Below the pieces are notes generated by a model, which made no database searches, was not told where the DNA came from, and worked only from the letters and a program-made list of their open reading frames with translations. This document shows positions 43,572 to 52,942 of a DNA stretch of 64,000 bases, piece after piece. Each line of letters starts with the position of its first letter. Position 1 is the first letter of the stretch. A program made the translations under genes and the position numbers. Origin of the DNA: JABDMH01 sp965223165 (GTDB lineage: Bacteria > Bacteroidota > Bacteroidia > Chitinophagales > Saprospiraceae); assembly GCA_965223165.1 (NCBI GenBank), contig CBDCVQ010000005.1:1-64000 (forward strand), given 5' to 3'.

Positions 43572-43579
43572 TATTTTTG
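43572..43579 (+). promoter_or_regulatory. -7 element upstream of the acyl-CoA dehydrogenase gene
   Basis: TATTTTTG matches TAnnTTTG and lies 21 bp before the ATG at 43601. No good -33 TTTG is found at the usual distance. Confidence 0.4.
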
Positions 43580-43600
43580 TGCCGTAAAAAAAGGACTAAT

Positions 43601-44788
43601 ATGTCAGGCGTCAAAATAGATCGATACCAAGCGCACGATTATTATCTGGTCGATGAGTTGCTTACGGACGAGCACCGGTTGGCCCGTGAGGCAGTGCGCG
43701 ACTGGGTCAGGCAGTCTGTGACACCGATCATCGAGTCGTACACGGAAAAGGCCGAGTGCCCCACCCACCTGTTTGGTGAGCTGGCGGAGATCGGTGCTTT
43801 CGGTCCTAGCCTGCCCGAAGAGTATGGAGGCGGAGGCATGGACGAGATCGCCTATGGTGTGATCATGCAGGAGTTGGAGCGAGGAGATTCCGGCGTCCGC
43901 TCGATGGCCTCTGTGCAGGGATCGCTGGTGATGTACCCCATCTTTAAGTATGGTTCTGAGGAACAGCGGCGCAAGTACTTGCCCAAACTTGGATCGGGGG
44001 AGTTTATCGGTTGCTTCGGACTGACGGAACCCAACCATGGATCCGATCCCGGCAGCATGGAGACCCATATCGTGGATGATGGTGACGCCTACGTTCTCAA
44101 TGGAGCCAAAATGTGGATCACCAACTCACCGGTGGCGGATATCGCTGTGGTGTGGGCGAAAAATGAGGCGGGCAGGGTCCGGGGCATGATTGTAGAAAAG
44201 GATACCCCCGGATTCAGCGCTCCCGAGATCCACGGCAAGTGGTCGTTGCGTGCGTCCATCACGGGTGAGCTGGTCTTTGAAGATGTACGGGTGCCCAAGG
44301 CCAACGTTTTTCCCGAGATCGAAGGCCTGAAGGGTCCATTGTCTTGCCTGTCCAAGGCCCGGTACGGCATCGCCTGGGGAGCCGTGGGGGCAGCGTTGGA
44401 CTGCTATGATGCCGCTCTGCGCTATGCGCAGGAACGCAGTCAATTTGGCAAGCCTCTGGCGGGATTTCAACTGACCCAGAAGAAGCTGGCGGAGATGATC
44501 ACAGAGATTACCAAGGCCCAGCTCTTGGCTTGGCGGCTGGGTACCCTGGCCAACGAGGGCAGAGCGACACCTGCCCAGATATCGATGGCCAAGCGCAACA
44601 ATGTGTTGATGGCGTTGGAGGTAGCCCGGGAGTCGCGACAGATCTTTGGCGGTATGGGGATCACCAGCGAATATCCGATCATGCGGCACATGATGAATCT
44701 GGAGACGGTGCTCACGTACGAAGGGACACACGATATTCATCTGCTCATCACCGGCCACGATGTGACGGGCATAGCCGCTTTCAAATAG
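43601..44788 (+). CDS. Acyl-CoA dehydrogenase (glutaryl-CoA dehydrogenase-like)
   Basis: A 395-residue FAD enzyme of the acyl-CoA dehydrogenase family. Motifs: FGPSLPEEYGGGGMDEIAYG near residue 68, FGLTEPNHGSDPGSMET near 136, MWITNSPVADIAVVWAK near 168, and the C-terminal FGGMGITSEYPIMRHMMNLE and EGTHDIH with the catalytic glutamate in YEGTHDIH near 378. The NHGSDPGSM and YEGTHDIH phrases are characteristic of glutaryl-CoA dehydrogenases, which act in lysine and tryptophan breakdown. It stands alone behind a -7 element. Confidence 0.93.
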   Translation: MSGVKIDRYQAHDYYLVDELLTDEHRLAREAVRDWVRQSVTPIIESYTEKAECPTHLFGELAEIGAFGPSLPEEYGGGGMDEIAYGVIMQELERGDSGVRSMASVQGSLVMYPIFKYGSEEQRRKYLPKLGSGEFIGCFGLTEPNHGSDPGSMETHIVDDGDAYVLNGAKMWITNSPVADIAVVWAKNEAGRVRGMIVEKDTPGFSAPEIHGKWSLRASITGELVFEDVRVPKANVFPEIEGLKGPLSCLSKARYGIAWGAVGAALDCYDAALRYAQERSQFGKPLAGFQLTQKKLAEMITEITKAQLLAWRLGTLANEGRATPAQISMAKRNNVLMALEVARESRQIFGGMGITSEYPIMRHMMNLETVLTYEGTHDIHLLITGHDVTGIAAFK

Positions 44789-44791
44789 ACA

Positions 44792-44923
44792 TCACTGACG
44801 GCGCCCGGCCTCGTCGGGCAGAGCGTCGGAAAATATCAACTCCGGAGCAGGATGCGACCGAAGCAAGGCATCGTCTTCAGGATACCCGTTTGAGTAGAGC
44901 TCGTTGTAGATAGCAGGAATCAT
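44792..44923 (-). CDS. Possible 43-residue protein or gene remnant
   Basis: A minus-strand frame of 43 codons starting MIPAIYNELYSNGYPEDDA and ending in PDEAGRRQ. Its composition and codon pattern look protein-like, and the frame is open further upstream without a start. It could be the 3' remnant of a lost gene. No family is recognised and the call is weak. Confidence 0.25.
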   Translation of the reverse strand: MIPAIYNELYSNGYPEDDALLRSHPAPELIFSDALPDEAGRRQ

Positions 44924-45043
44924 GCGAGGAAGTGGAGCCCGCGCATTGGACTAGCCTACACCCGCTCTGGTCGAATAAACGTTAATTTCCTATTAATTCG
45001 TTTTCATGAGAAATCGATTTTTTATACATTCTGCGGTCGGTAT

Positions 45044-46510
45044 ATGCTGGAGAGGTCGAGAGTCATAGGGTTGATTGTCTGCATGTTGTGGGCATCCTTG
45101 GTATGGTCGCAGGAGCGCCTGTCCGTGCACGAAGGTCCCATACCTACCTTTTCCAATCCCTCCTTTGAAGATATTGCTCGCGCCAGTTTGCCGCCCCGAG
45201 GCTGGATTGATTGTGGATTTCCCAACGAGTCTGCCCCCGATGTGCAGCCCTCGGGCGCTTGGGAGGTGTATCGCCCGGCATATCATGGCAATACCTATCT
45301 GGGCATGGTCACCCGCGAAAATGACACCTGGGAGTCAGTCGGTCAGCGACTATCGGCTCCACTGTTGAAAGACCAGTGCTATCGCTTTAGTATCTACCTG
45401 TGCATGTCCAGCGAATATTGGAGCCAGGTCGTGCCAGATTCGATCAAGTCTAGAGAGATAGAGGATATCAGTACCCTGCCCGAGAAAAATTTTGATCAGG
45501 CGATCAAATTGCGAATCTGGGGAGGCGATGGATACTGCGACAAAAAGGAGTTGCTGGCCGAGAGTCAGACCGTCAAAAACACTTTCTGGGAGAAGTATTC
45601 CTTCAAGCTGGAGCCCAAGAGAGACATCACTCACCTCGTGCTCGAAGCCTTCTACAAGACGCCCACCCTCTTTCCTTATAACGGCAACCTCCTGCTGGAT
45701 CACGCCTCTGTCTTTACCCCGATACCTTGCGACGAGGACGAACGCATCGTGATGGCGCCGGCGGTCCGATTACTCCAGCCGATCGAGAAGGTCAATCCCC
45801 GAGAAAACCGGGTCAAAGTCAATGCGGTGATACGAAATATTGAATCCAAAGACCAGATCACATTCACGGTCAATAACAGTAGGATTCGCGTGTTTGACTT
45901 TGATCGAGCTGCCGAAAGCTTTACCACGGTCTTGGTGCTCAAGGAGGGCAAGAATAGTATTCATCTGCATGCGGAAAACGAAGCCGGCAGTGCGGAGGAT
46001 GAAACCAGTGTCTACATCGTCGAGCAGAGTCGCCCCGCCGATGTGGCTACCACTCCGCCACCTGCACCGACACGTGGTCCCGCAGAACCGCCGGCAAGAA
46101 GGGATTTTCAAATCCTGAAGGATCTAAACGATCGCCAAGTCAAGACGGGAGAAATCATCCGGGTAGATCGCTTGTACTTTGCCGCCGACAGCTCGAGAAT
46201 CGAGGAGGATTCTAGCTATTTGGTGCTGGATGAGGTCTACCGCTTTCTGGATGAAAATCCCAACGTGATCATCGAGGTGGGCGGCCACACTAGCGGCGGT
46301 CGATCTGGCAAGAAGATTAATCTCAAATTTAGCGACGATCTATCCAGAGCAAGGGCGAGGACCGTTGCCTCTTACCTGGTGCAGAAGGGAATCCTACCGC
46401 ATCGTATCCAATACAAGGGATACGGACCCCGGCAGCCGGTGGCCAGCAACAATACAGCTGCCGGCCGAAAGCAAAACCAACGTGTCGAAATAAAGATTCT
46501 CAGTACGTAG
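45044..46510 (+). CDS. OmpA-family outer-membrane protein with N-terminal lectin-like domain
   Basis: A 488-residue exported protein. The signal peptide is VIGLIVCMLWASLVWSQ. Residues about 35-225 form a beta-rich domain starting PTFSNPSFEDIA...GWIDCG, with CYRFSIYLCMSS and later LLLDHASVFTPIPC, the type of jelly-roll domain found before OmpA domains in Bacteroidota. A PKD/Ig-like region (about 245-330) follows, then a proline-rich linker, then an OmpA-like peptidoglycan-binding domain (about 375-488). That domain shows LYFAADSSRIEEDS, IIEVGGHTSGGRSG, LSRARARTVASYLV and KGYGPRQPVASN. It probably ties the outer membrane to the wall. Confidence 0.88.
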   Translation: MLERSRVIGLIVCMLWASLVWSQERLSVHEGPIPTFSNPSFEDIARASLPPRGWIDCGFPNESAPDVQPSGAWEVYRPAYHGNTYLGMVTRENDTWESVGQRLSAPLLKDQCYRFSIYLCMSSEYWSQVVPDSIKSREIEDISTLPEKNFDQAIKLRIWGGDGYCDKKELLAESQTVKNTFWEKYSFKLEPKRDITHLVLEAFYKTPTLFPYNGNLLLDHASVFTPIPCDEDERIVMAPAVRLLQPIEKVNPRENRVKVNAVIRNIESKDQITFTVNNSRIRVFDFDRAAESFTTVLVLKEGKNSIHLHAENEAGSAEDETSVYIVEQSRPADVATTPPPAPTRGPAEPPARRDFQILKDLNDRQVKTGEIIRVDRLYFAADSSRIEEDSSYLVLDEVYRFLDENPNVIIEVGGHTSGGRSGKKINLKFSDDLSRARARTVASYLVQKGILPHRIQYKGYGPRQPVASNNTAAGRKQNQRVEIKILST

Positions 46511-46512
46511 GA

Positions 46513-47766
46513 TCAATCGATCAACTCCACCGTCCAACCCAGATCGGTCAAGTCCCGCCAAAATCCCGTATACGATTTTTCCACGACGCGAGGATCCTCC
46601 ATTTGAATGGTGCCCAGCATACTGAGTGGGGCAAAAGCCATCGCCATCCGATGATCATGATAGGTCGCAAATCGCGGCGGCGCTTCCCACGATGCTTGCC
46701 CCTCCACGAGATACTGTTGCTGGCCAGACTTGCTCGCAAATCTGGGGGGTACCTTGGCAAAGCTCACTCCCACCTTGGCCAGCTCGTCCTTGAGGGCCTG
46801 GATGCGATCCGTCTCTTTGATCGACAAGGTCTGAAGACCGGTGAATAGCGCCGGGATATTTAGACCGGCGGCCACCACAGCGATGGTCTGGGCAATGTCC
46901 GGGCACAGGAGGTAGTCGTGGTCCAGCACCTGCACCCTTGGGGAGCCCTTGGTCAATCGCAGGTCCCCGTTTTCCCAGGTAGAGGTCACTCCCAACCGGT
47001 CAAACAGATCCATGGTGATCGCATCCCCCTGCATACTATCTTGATGCAGACCTTGTAGCCTCAGGTCGAGTGCATCCGACAGAGCCGCGTTGGCGTAGTG
47101 ATAAGACGCAGCAGACCAGTCAGATTCAACCGTGTAGGGTCTCGCCTGGTATGCCTGAGGTCCCACAAAGATCTCTTGCCCTTCGAAGGTGTACGCTATC
47201 CCAAAGTAAGACATCATGGTCAGCGTCATCTGGAGGTAGGAGCGGGAGACCAGATCCCCTTCCAAAGTGATATGCAGTCCCCGCGGCAGCGACGGCGCAA
47301 TCATCAGCAATGCCGAGATGAACTGGCTACTGATGTGGGCTGGAATCCGTATATGGCTAGTGGCTCCCAGATCCCCCGGCTCCCCGATACGCAAGGGAGG
47401 ATAGCCAGACTCAGCCGTATAACTGATGTTGGCACCCAGCGCATTAAGCGCTTCCACCAGGGCACCGATCGGTCGCTTCTGCATGCGCTCCGACCCGGTC
47501 AGGATCTTTTCTCCAGGCTGAATGGCGAGATAGGCGGTCAAGAACCTAAACGTGGTACCCGCCGGCCCCACGTCTAAGGTATAAGACGGGGAGTCTATCA
47601 GCTCCTTCATCGCGACAGAGTCATCGGAGCTGGAGAGATTTTGGATGGCAAAGGAGTCATCGCACAGTGCTCGGATCATCAGCGCCCGATTACTAATGCT
47701 CTTCGAGCCGTCCAGTTTGACGATGCCTCTTAATGCTCGGTTGGCCTTGCTTACTTGAAAAATCAT
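46513..47766 (-). CDS. aroA: 3-phosphoshikimate 1-carboxyvinyltransferase AroA (EPSP synthase)
   Basis: A 417-residue enzyme that joins shikimate-3-phosphate and phosphoenolpyruvate in aromatic amino acid synthesis. Motifs: KLDGSKSISNRALMIRAL near residue 18, DVGPAGTTFRFLTAYLA near 65 (usual NAGTAxR is here PAGTTFR), RMQKRPI near 94, KETDRIQAL near 318 and HDHRMAMAFAP near 370. Length and layout are normal. It follows phoH by 28 bp on the same strand, likely in one transcript, and aroB lies nearby on the other strand. Confidence 0.94.
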   Translation of the reverse strand: MIFQVSKANRALRGIVKLDGSKSISNRALMIRALCDDSFAIQNLSSSDDSVAMKELIDSPSYTLDVGPAGTTFRFLTAYLAIQPGEKILTGSERMQKRPIGALVEALNALGANISYTAESGYPPLRIGEPGDLGATSHIRIPAHISSQFISALLMIAPSLPRGLHITLEGDLVSRSYLQMTLTMMSYFGIAYTFEGQEIFVGPQAYQARPYTVESDWSAASYHYANAALSDALDLRLQGLHQDSMQGDAITMDLFDRLGVTSTWENGDLRLTKGSPRVQVLDHDYLLCPDIAQTIAVVAAGLNIPALFTGLQTLSIKETDRIQALKDELAKVGVSFAKVPPRFASKSGQQQYLVEGQASWEAPPRFATYHDHRMAMAFAPLSMLGTIQMEDPRVVEKSYTGFWRDLTDLGWTVELID

Positions 47767-47794
47767 GATGGTTCAACAAAATGATGGAAAGTGA

Positions 47795-48709
47795 TCACTC
47801 CTCCTCCCTGGCCTTGCGATCTTCGTCATAGGCATGGATGATCTCGCGGACCAGCCGGTGGCGTACCACGTCCTGCTTGTTGAGGTAGATCGTGGAGATG
47901 CCCCGTAGATGCCCGATGATGTTGATCGTGTGCTTGAGCCCGGAGCGCTGACTGCTAGGCAGGTCGATCTGCGATAGGTCGCCGGTGATGATACACTTCG
48001 CCGAGGGACCCAACCTGGTCAGAAACATCTTGAGCTGGGTCGTGGTAGTGTTTTGCGCTTCATCGAGGATGATAAAAGCATTGTCCAAGGTCCTGCCCCG
48101 CATGAAGGCCAAGGGCGCCACCTCGATCGTCCGGTTGGTCATAAAGTGGCTCAGCTTGTCGGCCTGGATCATATCATCCAGCGCGTCATAGAGGGGACGC
48201 AGGTATGGATCAATCTTCTCTTTGAGGTCACCCGGGAGAAAACCCAGACTTTCACCGGCCTCGACTGCCGGACGGGTCAGAATGATCTTACGGACCAGTC
48301 GATTCTTGAGTGCACGAACCGCCAAGGCCACCGCCGTATAGGTCTTGCCCGTACCGGCAGGACCGATCGCAAAGAGGATGTCGTTGTGCTCCACCGATTC
48401 GACCATGCGTCGCTGGTTGTAGGTACGGGCCTTGATGGCCTTGCCACTTCGGCCATGCACGATCACCGTCTGATCCGTGAAGAGCACTTCCGGAGGGGTC
48501 TCGCCGCCATTGAGGATCTCCAGCGCCATCTGGGTGGTCAGCTCTCGTTTATCACGGAGCAGCCGCATCATCAGTTCAAGCTTGGACTTGGCCTTCTGGG
48601 TTTGCTTTTTGTCGCCCACCAGTCGCATCTGGCTACCTCGCGACGTGATTTGAAGCCCTGGAAAGGCTTCTTTGAATAGATTCAGTCGGACATTGTTTTC
48701 TCCGTACAA
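47795..48709 (-). CDS. phoH: PhoH-family ATPase
   Basis: A PhoH/YbeZ-like ATPase linked to ribosome and RNA metabolism, often beside YbeY. Walker A GPAGTGKTYTAVALAV is near residue 115, ILTRPAVEAGESLGFLPGDL near 143, and Walker B FIILDEAQNTTTTQLKMFLTR near 213. A short KH-like N-terminus is present. With TTG at 48709 it has 304 residues. The family's conserved N-terminus seems to continue upstream in frame (EIVLSIEDVEPLALYGENN), with no ATG, GTG or TTG before the in-frame TAG at 48803-48805. The true start may therefore be a rare ATT or ATC near 48779-48784. aroA follows. Confidence 0.92.
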   Translation of the reverse strand: MYGENNVRLNLFKEAFPGLQITSRGSQMRLVGDKKQTQKAKSKLELMMRLLRDKRELTTQMALEILNGGETPPEVLFTDQTVIVHGRSGKAIKARTYNQRRMVESVEHNDILFAIGPAGTGKTYTAVALAVRALKNRLVRKIILTRPAVEAGESLGFLPGDLKEKIDPYLRPLYDALDDMIQADKLSHFMTNRTIEVAPLAFMRGRTLDNAFIILDEAQNTTTTQLKMFLTRLGPSAKCIITGDLSQIDLPSSQRSGLKHTINIIGHLRGISTIYLNKQDVVRHRLVREIIHAYDEDRKAREEE

Positions 48710-48822
48710 GGCGAGCGGCTCTACGTCTTCGATGCTTAGTACGATTTCACTCGCTTGCTTATGGTTCTTTTGTCTTGCGATAATCTTTGGACTATTGGTT
48801 TTCTAACTTTACTTTGCCTCAG

Positions 48823-48830
48823 CGAAAGTA
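48823..48830 (-). promoter_or_regulatory. -7-like element upstream of phoH-aroA
   Basis: On the minus strand this reads TACTTTCG, one mismatch from TAnnTTTG. It would start the transcript at about 48815, leaving room for a non-canonical phoH start near 48784. Confidence 0.35.
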
Positions 48831-48959
48831 CGCTAATACCACCAAACGTGCGACCAAAGATGACCAGGGCATGACCCCACCACTTGCGCAGACGGAAGCA
48901 AAGAATGGCTCCTCCATCGCCTCAAGATTCAGTGTCAGCGATTCAATTGCCACCGCATC

Positions 48960-49244
48960 ATGATTAGACTAGTGAGAATCAGGCTGTTGTCAGACAAGCG
49001 CGAGGCCTTTTTGGAGGTATTTGAAAACCATCGGCAGGCGATGCGCACCGTGCCAGGCTGCCTCCACCTGGAGCTCTGGCAAGAGCTGCACGATCGAGCT
49101 GCGGTCACCACCTATAGCATCTGGCAAAGTGAAAAGGATCTGGAAAACTATCGCAACTCAAAACTTTTTCAAGAAGTTTGGGCCACCGTTAAGCCCTGGT
49201 TTGCAGCATCTGCACAGGTACAAAGTCTTACAAAACTATTCTGA
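48960..49244 (+). CDS. Antibiotic biosynthesis monooxygenase (ABM)-domain protein
   Basis: A 94-residue dimeric alpha/beta-barrel type protein of the ABM/YgiN group. It shows IRLVRIRLLSDKREAFLEVFENHRQAMRTVPGCLHLELW, then VTTYSIWQSEKDLENYRNS and FQEVWATVKPWF, the usual order. Family members range from quinol monooxygenases to proteins without known activity, so no reaction is assigned. It lies 2 bp before aroB and is surely co-transcribed with it. Confidence 0.88.
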   Translation: MIRLVRIRLLSDKREAFLEVFENHRQAMRTVPGCLHLELWQELHDRAAVTTYSIWQSEKDLENYRNSKLFQEVWATVKPWFAASAQVQSLTKLF

Positions 49245-49246
49245 CG

Positions 49247-50311
49247 ATGGTAGATACAGGCACCGTTGATATCGCTCTCCAGGACTACACCATTCACGTG
49301 GGCAGCGAGCTTCAGGTCATCCAGTCCTATCTGGAGTCGGCATCCAAAGTGGTCGTGCTCGTAGATGAGAATACGGCAGCGCACTGCCTACCCCTACTCG
49401 ACCCCTACCTGGATCCGTCTCGGCTCGTGATACGCATTCCGTCCGGGGAGCGGCACAAGACGATCGATACTTGCCAGCATATCTGGGACCAACTGTTTGA
49501 GCTCAAGGCAGATCGCAAGTCGCTCATGATAAATCTGGGGGGCGGTGTGATCGGTGACATGGGTGGATTTGCCGCCAGCACTTTCATGCGAGGCATGGAC
49601 TTTGTACAGGTGCCGACGACCTTGCTTGCCCAAGTCGACGCCTCCATCGGGGGCAAGATAGGTATCGACTTTCGGGATATCAAAAATGCCGTAGGCCTGT
49701 TTTGCAATCCCAGGGCAGTGCTGATTGACCCCAGATTTCTTCGCACCCTCCCTCATCGAGAAGTCAGAAGTGGTTTTGCCGAAATCATCAAGCATGGCCT
49801 GATCAAAGACAATGCACTCTGGAGACGGATCGTCGATATAAAAGACCTGGCCCCTGTAGACTGGGCCGACCTCATCCTGCCAGCCCTAGCTATCAAGCGC
49901 CAAGTAGTCGAGCAGGACCCGCTGGAAAAGGGACACCGGAAAACCCTCAATTTTGGGCATACAATAGGACATGCTATTGAGAGCGTTATGTTACACGGAG
50001 AGCAGCCACTACTCCACGGTGAAGCCATCGCAATCGGCATGATTGCAGAGTCCTATCTATCGTCAACGCTGGGATCTCTGCCACCAGCCCAACTGACCAG
50101 CATTAGTGAATACATTCTTTCCATTTTTCCAAAGGCTCCCATCGACCTCAGCCTCTTTGCTGATATCATGCAAAAGATGCGGTTAGACAAAAAGAATGAA
50201 GCTGATTCGATCAACTTCACATTTCTGGATCGCATCGGACACGCGATCATCAATCAGCGAGCGAGTGACGAGGCGATCCGGGCGGCCATTCAACACTACC
50301 AAAATCTATAA
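49247..50311 (+). CDS. aroB: 3-dehydroquinate synthase AroB
   Basis: A 354-residue NAD- and metal-dependent enzyme for the second shikimate-pathway step. Key parts: LVDENTAAHCLPLL near residue 36, GERHKTIDTCQHIWD near 65, INLGGGVIGDMGGFAASTFMRG near 95, PTTLLAQVDASIGGKIGIDF near 122, EIIKHGLIKD near 180 and LNFGHTIGHAIES near 236 with metal-ligand histidines. Length is normal. It follows the ABM gene by 2 bp. With aroA nearby, this gives two shikimate genes in one locus on opposite strands. Confidence 0.95.
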   Translation: MVDTGTVDIALQDYTIHVGSELQVIQSYLESASKVVVLVDENTAAHCLPLLDPYLDPSRLVIRIPSGERHKTIDTCQHIWDQLFELKADRKSLMINLGGGVIGDMGGFAASTFMRGMDFVQVPTTLLAQVDASIGGKIGIDFRDIKNAVGLFCNPRAVLIDPRFLRTLPHREVRSGFAEIIKHGLIKDNALWRRIVDIKDLAPVDWADLILPALAIKRQVVEQDPLEKGHRKTLNFGHTIGHAIESVMLHGEQPLLHGEAIAIGMIAESYLSSTLGSLPPAQLTSISEYILSIFPKAPIDLSLFADIMQKMRLDKKNEADSINFTFLDRIGHAIINQRASDEAIRAAIQHYQNL

Positions 50312-50359
50312 TACATTGAATTTATTTACTTTAGATATTAAATAATTATTTGATCTAAT

Positions 50360-52879
50360 ATGGCGATCAAGCTATCTGAGGAACAGCAGAAACGAGTGGT
50401 CAAGTGGATGTGGGGGCTCGCTATCGGAGGCGTTGTGTCTGTGCTCCTGCTCTTTGTCCTTTTGTCCTTCCAGGACCTACCCACCTTTGAGCAATTGGAG
50501 AATCCCCGCGAAAACGTGGCTTCTGAAGTCTATGCCAATAATATGGAGGTACTGGGTCGATACTATATCGAAAATCGGGTACCCATCGAGTATGAGGATA
50601 TCAATCCCTACCTACTCCAGGCAGTGATTGCCACGGAAGACGCTCGTTATGTCCGGCATTCCGGCATCGATTTTCGGGCTCTCGGCAGGGTATTGGTCAA
50701 GTCTGTCTTGCTCGGACAACGTACGTCAGGAGGTGGAAGCACCATCACGCAGCAGCTAGCCAAGCAGTTGTTTGATCGTCCGGATACACGGGGCATGGGC
50801 AAGCTTCGTAGGGCCTTCATGCTCGGCATCACGAAATTCAAAGAGTGGATCACCTCGGTCAAGCTGGAGCGGAGCTACACCAAGGAGGAAATCGTCGCCA
50901 TGTATCTGAACCATTACGACTTCCTCTACTTTTCGCATGGCATCCAGGCGGCGGCAGAGACCTACTTTGGCAAGAATCAGGAGGATCTGGCCGTGGAGGA
51001 GGCCGCCATGCTCGTGGGCATGCTCAAAAACTCCTCCTTGTACAATCCCATGCGCAGGCCGGAGTTGGTCAAGGAACGTCGAATGGTGGTCCTCAAGCAG
51101 ATGGTCAATGCCGGGCATTTGACGACGCCCGAGTATGATTCGCTCAAGACCCTTCCCATCGACATGTCCAACTTTAAGAAGTCATCGCACAACACCGGCA
51201 TCGCTCCCTACTTCCGGATGGAGATGCGCAAGGAGCTCAAGCGTATTCTCTCCCGCGAAGAAAACTATGACCGGGATGGGACACCCTACAACATTGATCA
51301 GGATGGTCTGAAGATCTACACCACGATCGACCCACATATTCAAGCCCATGCGGAGGCGGCCATGGTCAACCACATGGCTCAATTGCAACAGCGCTTCTTC
51401 GACCATTGGAATGCCATTCGGCCGGACCCCTGGACCTATGACGAAGACAAATCCAATGTAGACATCAAGCAAGCCAATTTGCAGGCCCAGGTGCGTCGCT
51501 CCGACCGCTACAAAGCGCTGAGGGAGCGTACCTTCGTGCCGGCTACCAAAGAGCTGAGCGAAAAACATGACCACGTCTTTACCGATGCAGACATGCTGCG
51601 CATGCTGGCGCAGGATCGCCAGGGAGGAGAACTGACCCGGCTCTTTGCCAATAAAGTGATCACTCGCAAGCAGCGAGACCTATACCAGACCCTCATGAAG
51701 GGGGAAGATTGGAAGCAGCTGAAGACGATTTGGAATACCTTTCAAGAAGAGGTCAAGGCATCCTTTGATCAAAAAGTGAAGATGCGGGTCTTCACCTATG
51801 ACAATGACCAGTTTGAGAAAGATACGGTCATGACGCCGCTGGACTCCATCAAGTACCACCGCAAACACCTACAAACAGGGGTCCTGGGGGTGGATCCGCA
51901 GACAGGATACATCAAGTGCTGGGTGGGCGGCATCAATCTCAAGCGTTTTCAGCACGATCACATCCACACCAATCGGCAGGTGGGCTCTACCTTCAAGCCG
52001 TTTGTGTATTCTACAGCCATTGCTTTTCAGGGTATCTCGCCCTGCGCTCGTGTATACGACGTACAGTACACGATCAATAAGGGTGAAAGCAACTTCATCA
52101 TCCCAGAAGACTGGTCGCCCAAGAACTCCGACGGCAAGTATGAAGCCGCTCCGATCACCTTGTATGAGGCCCTGCGCGAATCCAAGAATACCATATCTGT
52201 CTACCTGATGAAGCAAATCGGTGATGTGGATCAGGTGCGCAATCTGGCATCAAACCTGGGTGTCTCCAAGGACAAGTTGCCCCCGGTACCATCTATCTGT
52301 CTCGGATCGGCAGACCTCTCGCTCTTTGAGATGACTGGTGCCTATGCCGCATTTGCCAACGATGGTATCTACATCAAACCCACATTTATCAAGCAAATCG
52401 AGGACAAGAACGGGCGCCTGATATACCGCAGCCTACAGCATGAAGAACGGGTGCTACAGCAGGATGCCAACTACGTCATGGTAGATATGCTAAAACACGC
52501 CCTAAGTGGCCGGGGTGGCTCGCATGAACTCACCTCCGAGATAGGTGGAAAAACAGGAACCACCCAGAATCACTCAGACGGTTGGTTTATGGGCATCACC
52601 CCCTCACTCGTGGTAGGTACCTGGGTCGGTGGCGAGGATCGATGGATCCGGTTCAGGGATATTCAAAATGGGCAAGGCTCGGTCATGGCTCGCCCCATCT
52701 TCATAGATCTGATCCGACGATTGGAGGCGGATCCCAATGCGGACTATGATGCCGACGCTCGCTTCTTGAAACCGCCTGGCAAACTCAGTATCACGATTGA
52801 TTGTGAGGAGTACGATAGCCTAAATCCCTTTAATACCCCGGAGGGATTTGAGATAGAGGAAGATCCCGAGTTCTTCTGA
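50360..52879 (+). CDS. Penicillin-binding protein 1A (transglycosylase/transpeptidase)
   Basis: An 839-residue class A PBP that polymerises and crosslinks peptidoglycan. A short cytoplasmic tail and a membrane helix (about 18-37) come first. The GT51 domain has AVIATEDARYVRHSGID near residue 90, GGGSTITQQLAKQLF near 120 and KEEIVAMYLNHYDF near 175. The transpeptidase has GSTFKPFVYSTAI near 545 (SxxK), a SKN-type ESKNTIS near 610 and KTGTTQNHSDGWFMG near 730. A long insertion of about 100 residues (about 370-480) between the domains is typical of Bacteroidota PBP1A. It is monocistronic. Confidence 0.95.
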   Translation: MAIKLSEEQQKRVVKWMWGLAIGGVVSVLLLFVLLSFQDLPTFEQLENPRENVASEVYANNMEVLGRYYIENRVPIEYEDINPYLLQAVIATEDARYVRHSGIDFRALGRVLVKSVLLGQRTSGGGSTITQQLAKQLFDRPDTRGMGKLRRAFMLGITKFKEWITSVKLERSYTKEEIVAMYLNHYDFLYFSHGIQAAAETYFGKNQEDLAVEEAAMLVGMLKNSSLYNPMRRPELVKERRMVVLKQMVNAGHLTTPEYDSLKTLPIDMSNFKKSSHNTGIAPYFRMEMRKELKRILSREENYDRDGTPYNIDQDGLKIYTTIDPHIQAHAEAAMVNHMAQLQQRFFDHWNAIRPDPWTYDEDKSNVDIKQANLQAQVRRSDRYKALRERTFVPATKELSEKHDHVFTDADMLRMLAQDRQGGELTRLFANKVITRKQRDLYQTLMKGEDWKQLKTIWNTFQEEVKASFDQKVKMRVFTYDNDQFEKDTVMTPLDSIKYHRKHLQTGVLGVDPQTGYIKCWVGGINLKRFQHDHIHTNRQVGSTFKPFVYSTAIAFQGISPCARVYDVQYTINKGESNFIIPEDWSPKNSDGKYEAAPITLYEALRESKNTISVYLMKQIGDVDQVRNLASNLGVSKDKLPPVPSICLGSADLSLFEMTGAYAAFANDGIYIKPTFIKQIEDKNGRLIYRSLQHEERVLQQDANYVMVDMLKHALSGRGGSHELTSEIGGKTGTTQNHSDGWFMGITPSLVVGTWVGGEDRWIRFRDIQNGQGSVMARPIFIDLIRRLEADPNADYDADARFLKPPGKLSITIDCEEYDSLNPFNTPEGFEIEEDPEFF

Positions 52880-52942
52880 GCCCGATCAAAGTATAGTAGC
52901 TTGTTATTGCTATCTTTGGCCGTCAAAATAACGGAGTGCTGA

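Noticed and set aside
48053..48679. A 208-codon plus-strand ORF opposite phoH
   Set aside because: It is an antisense shadow of a conserved gene.
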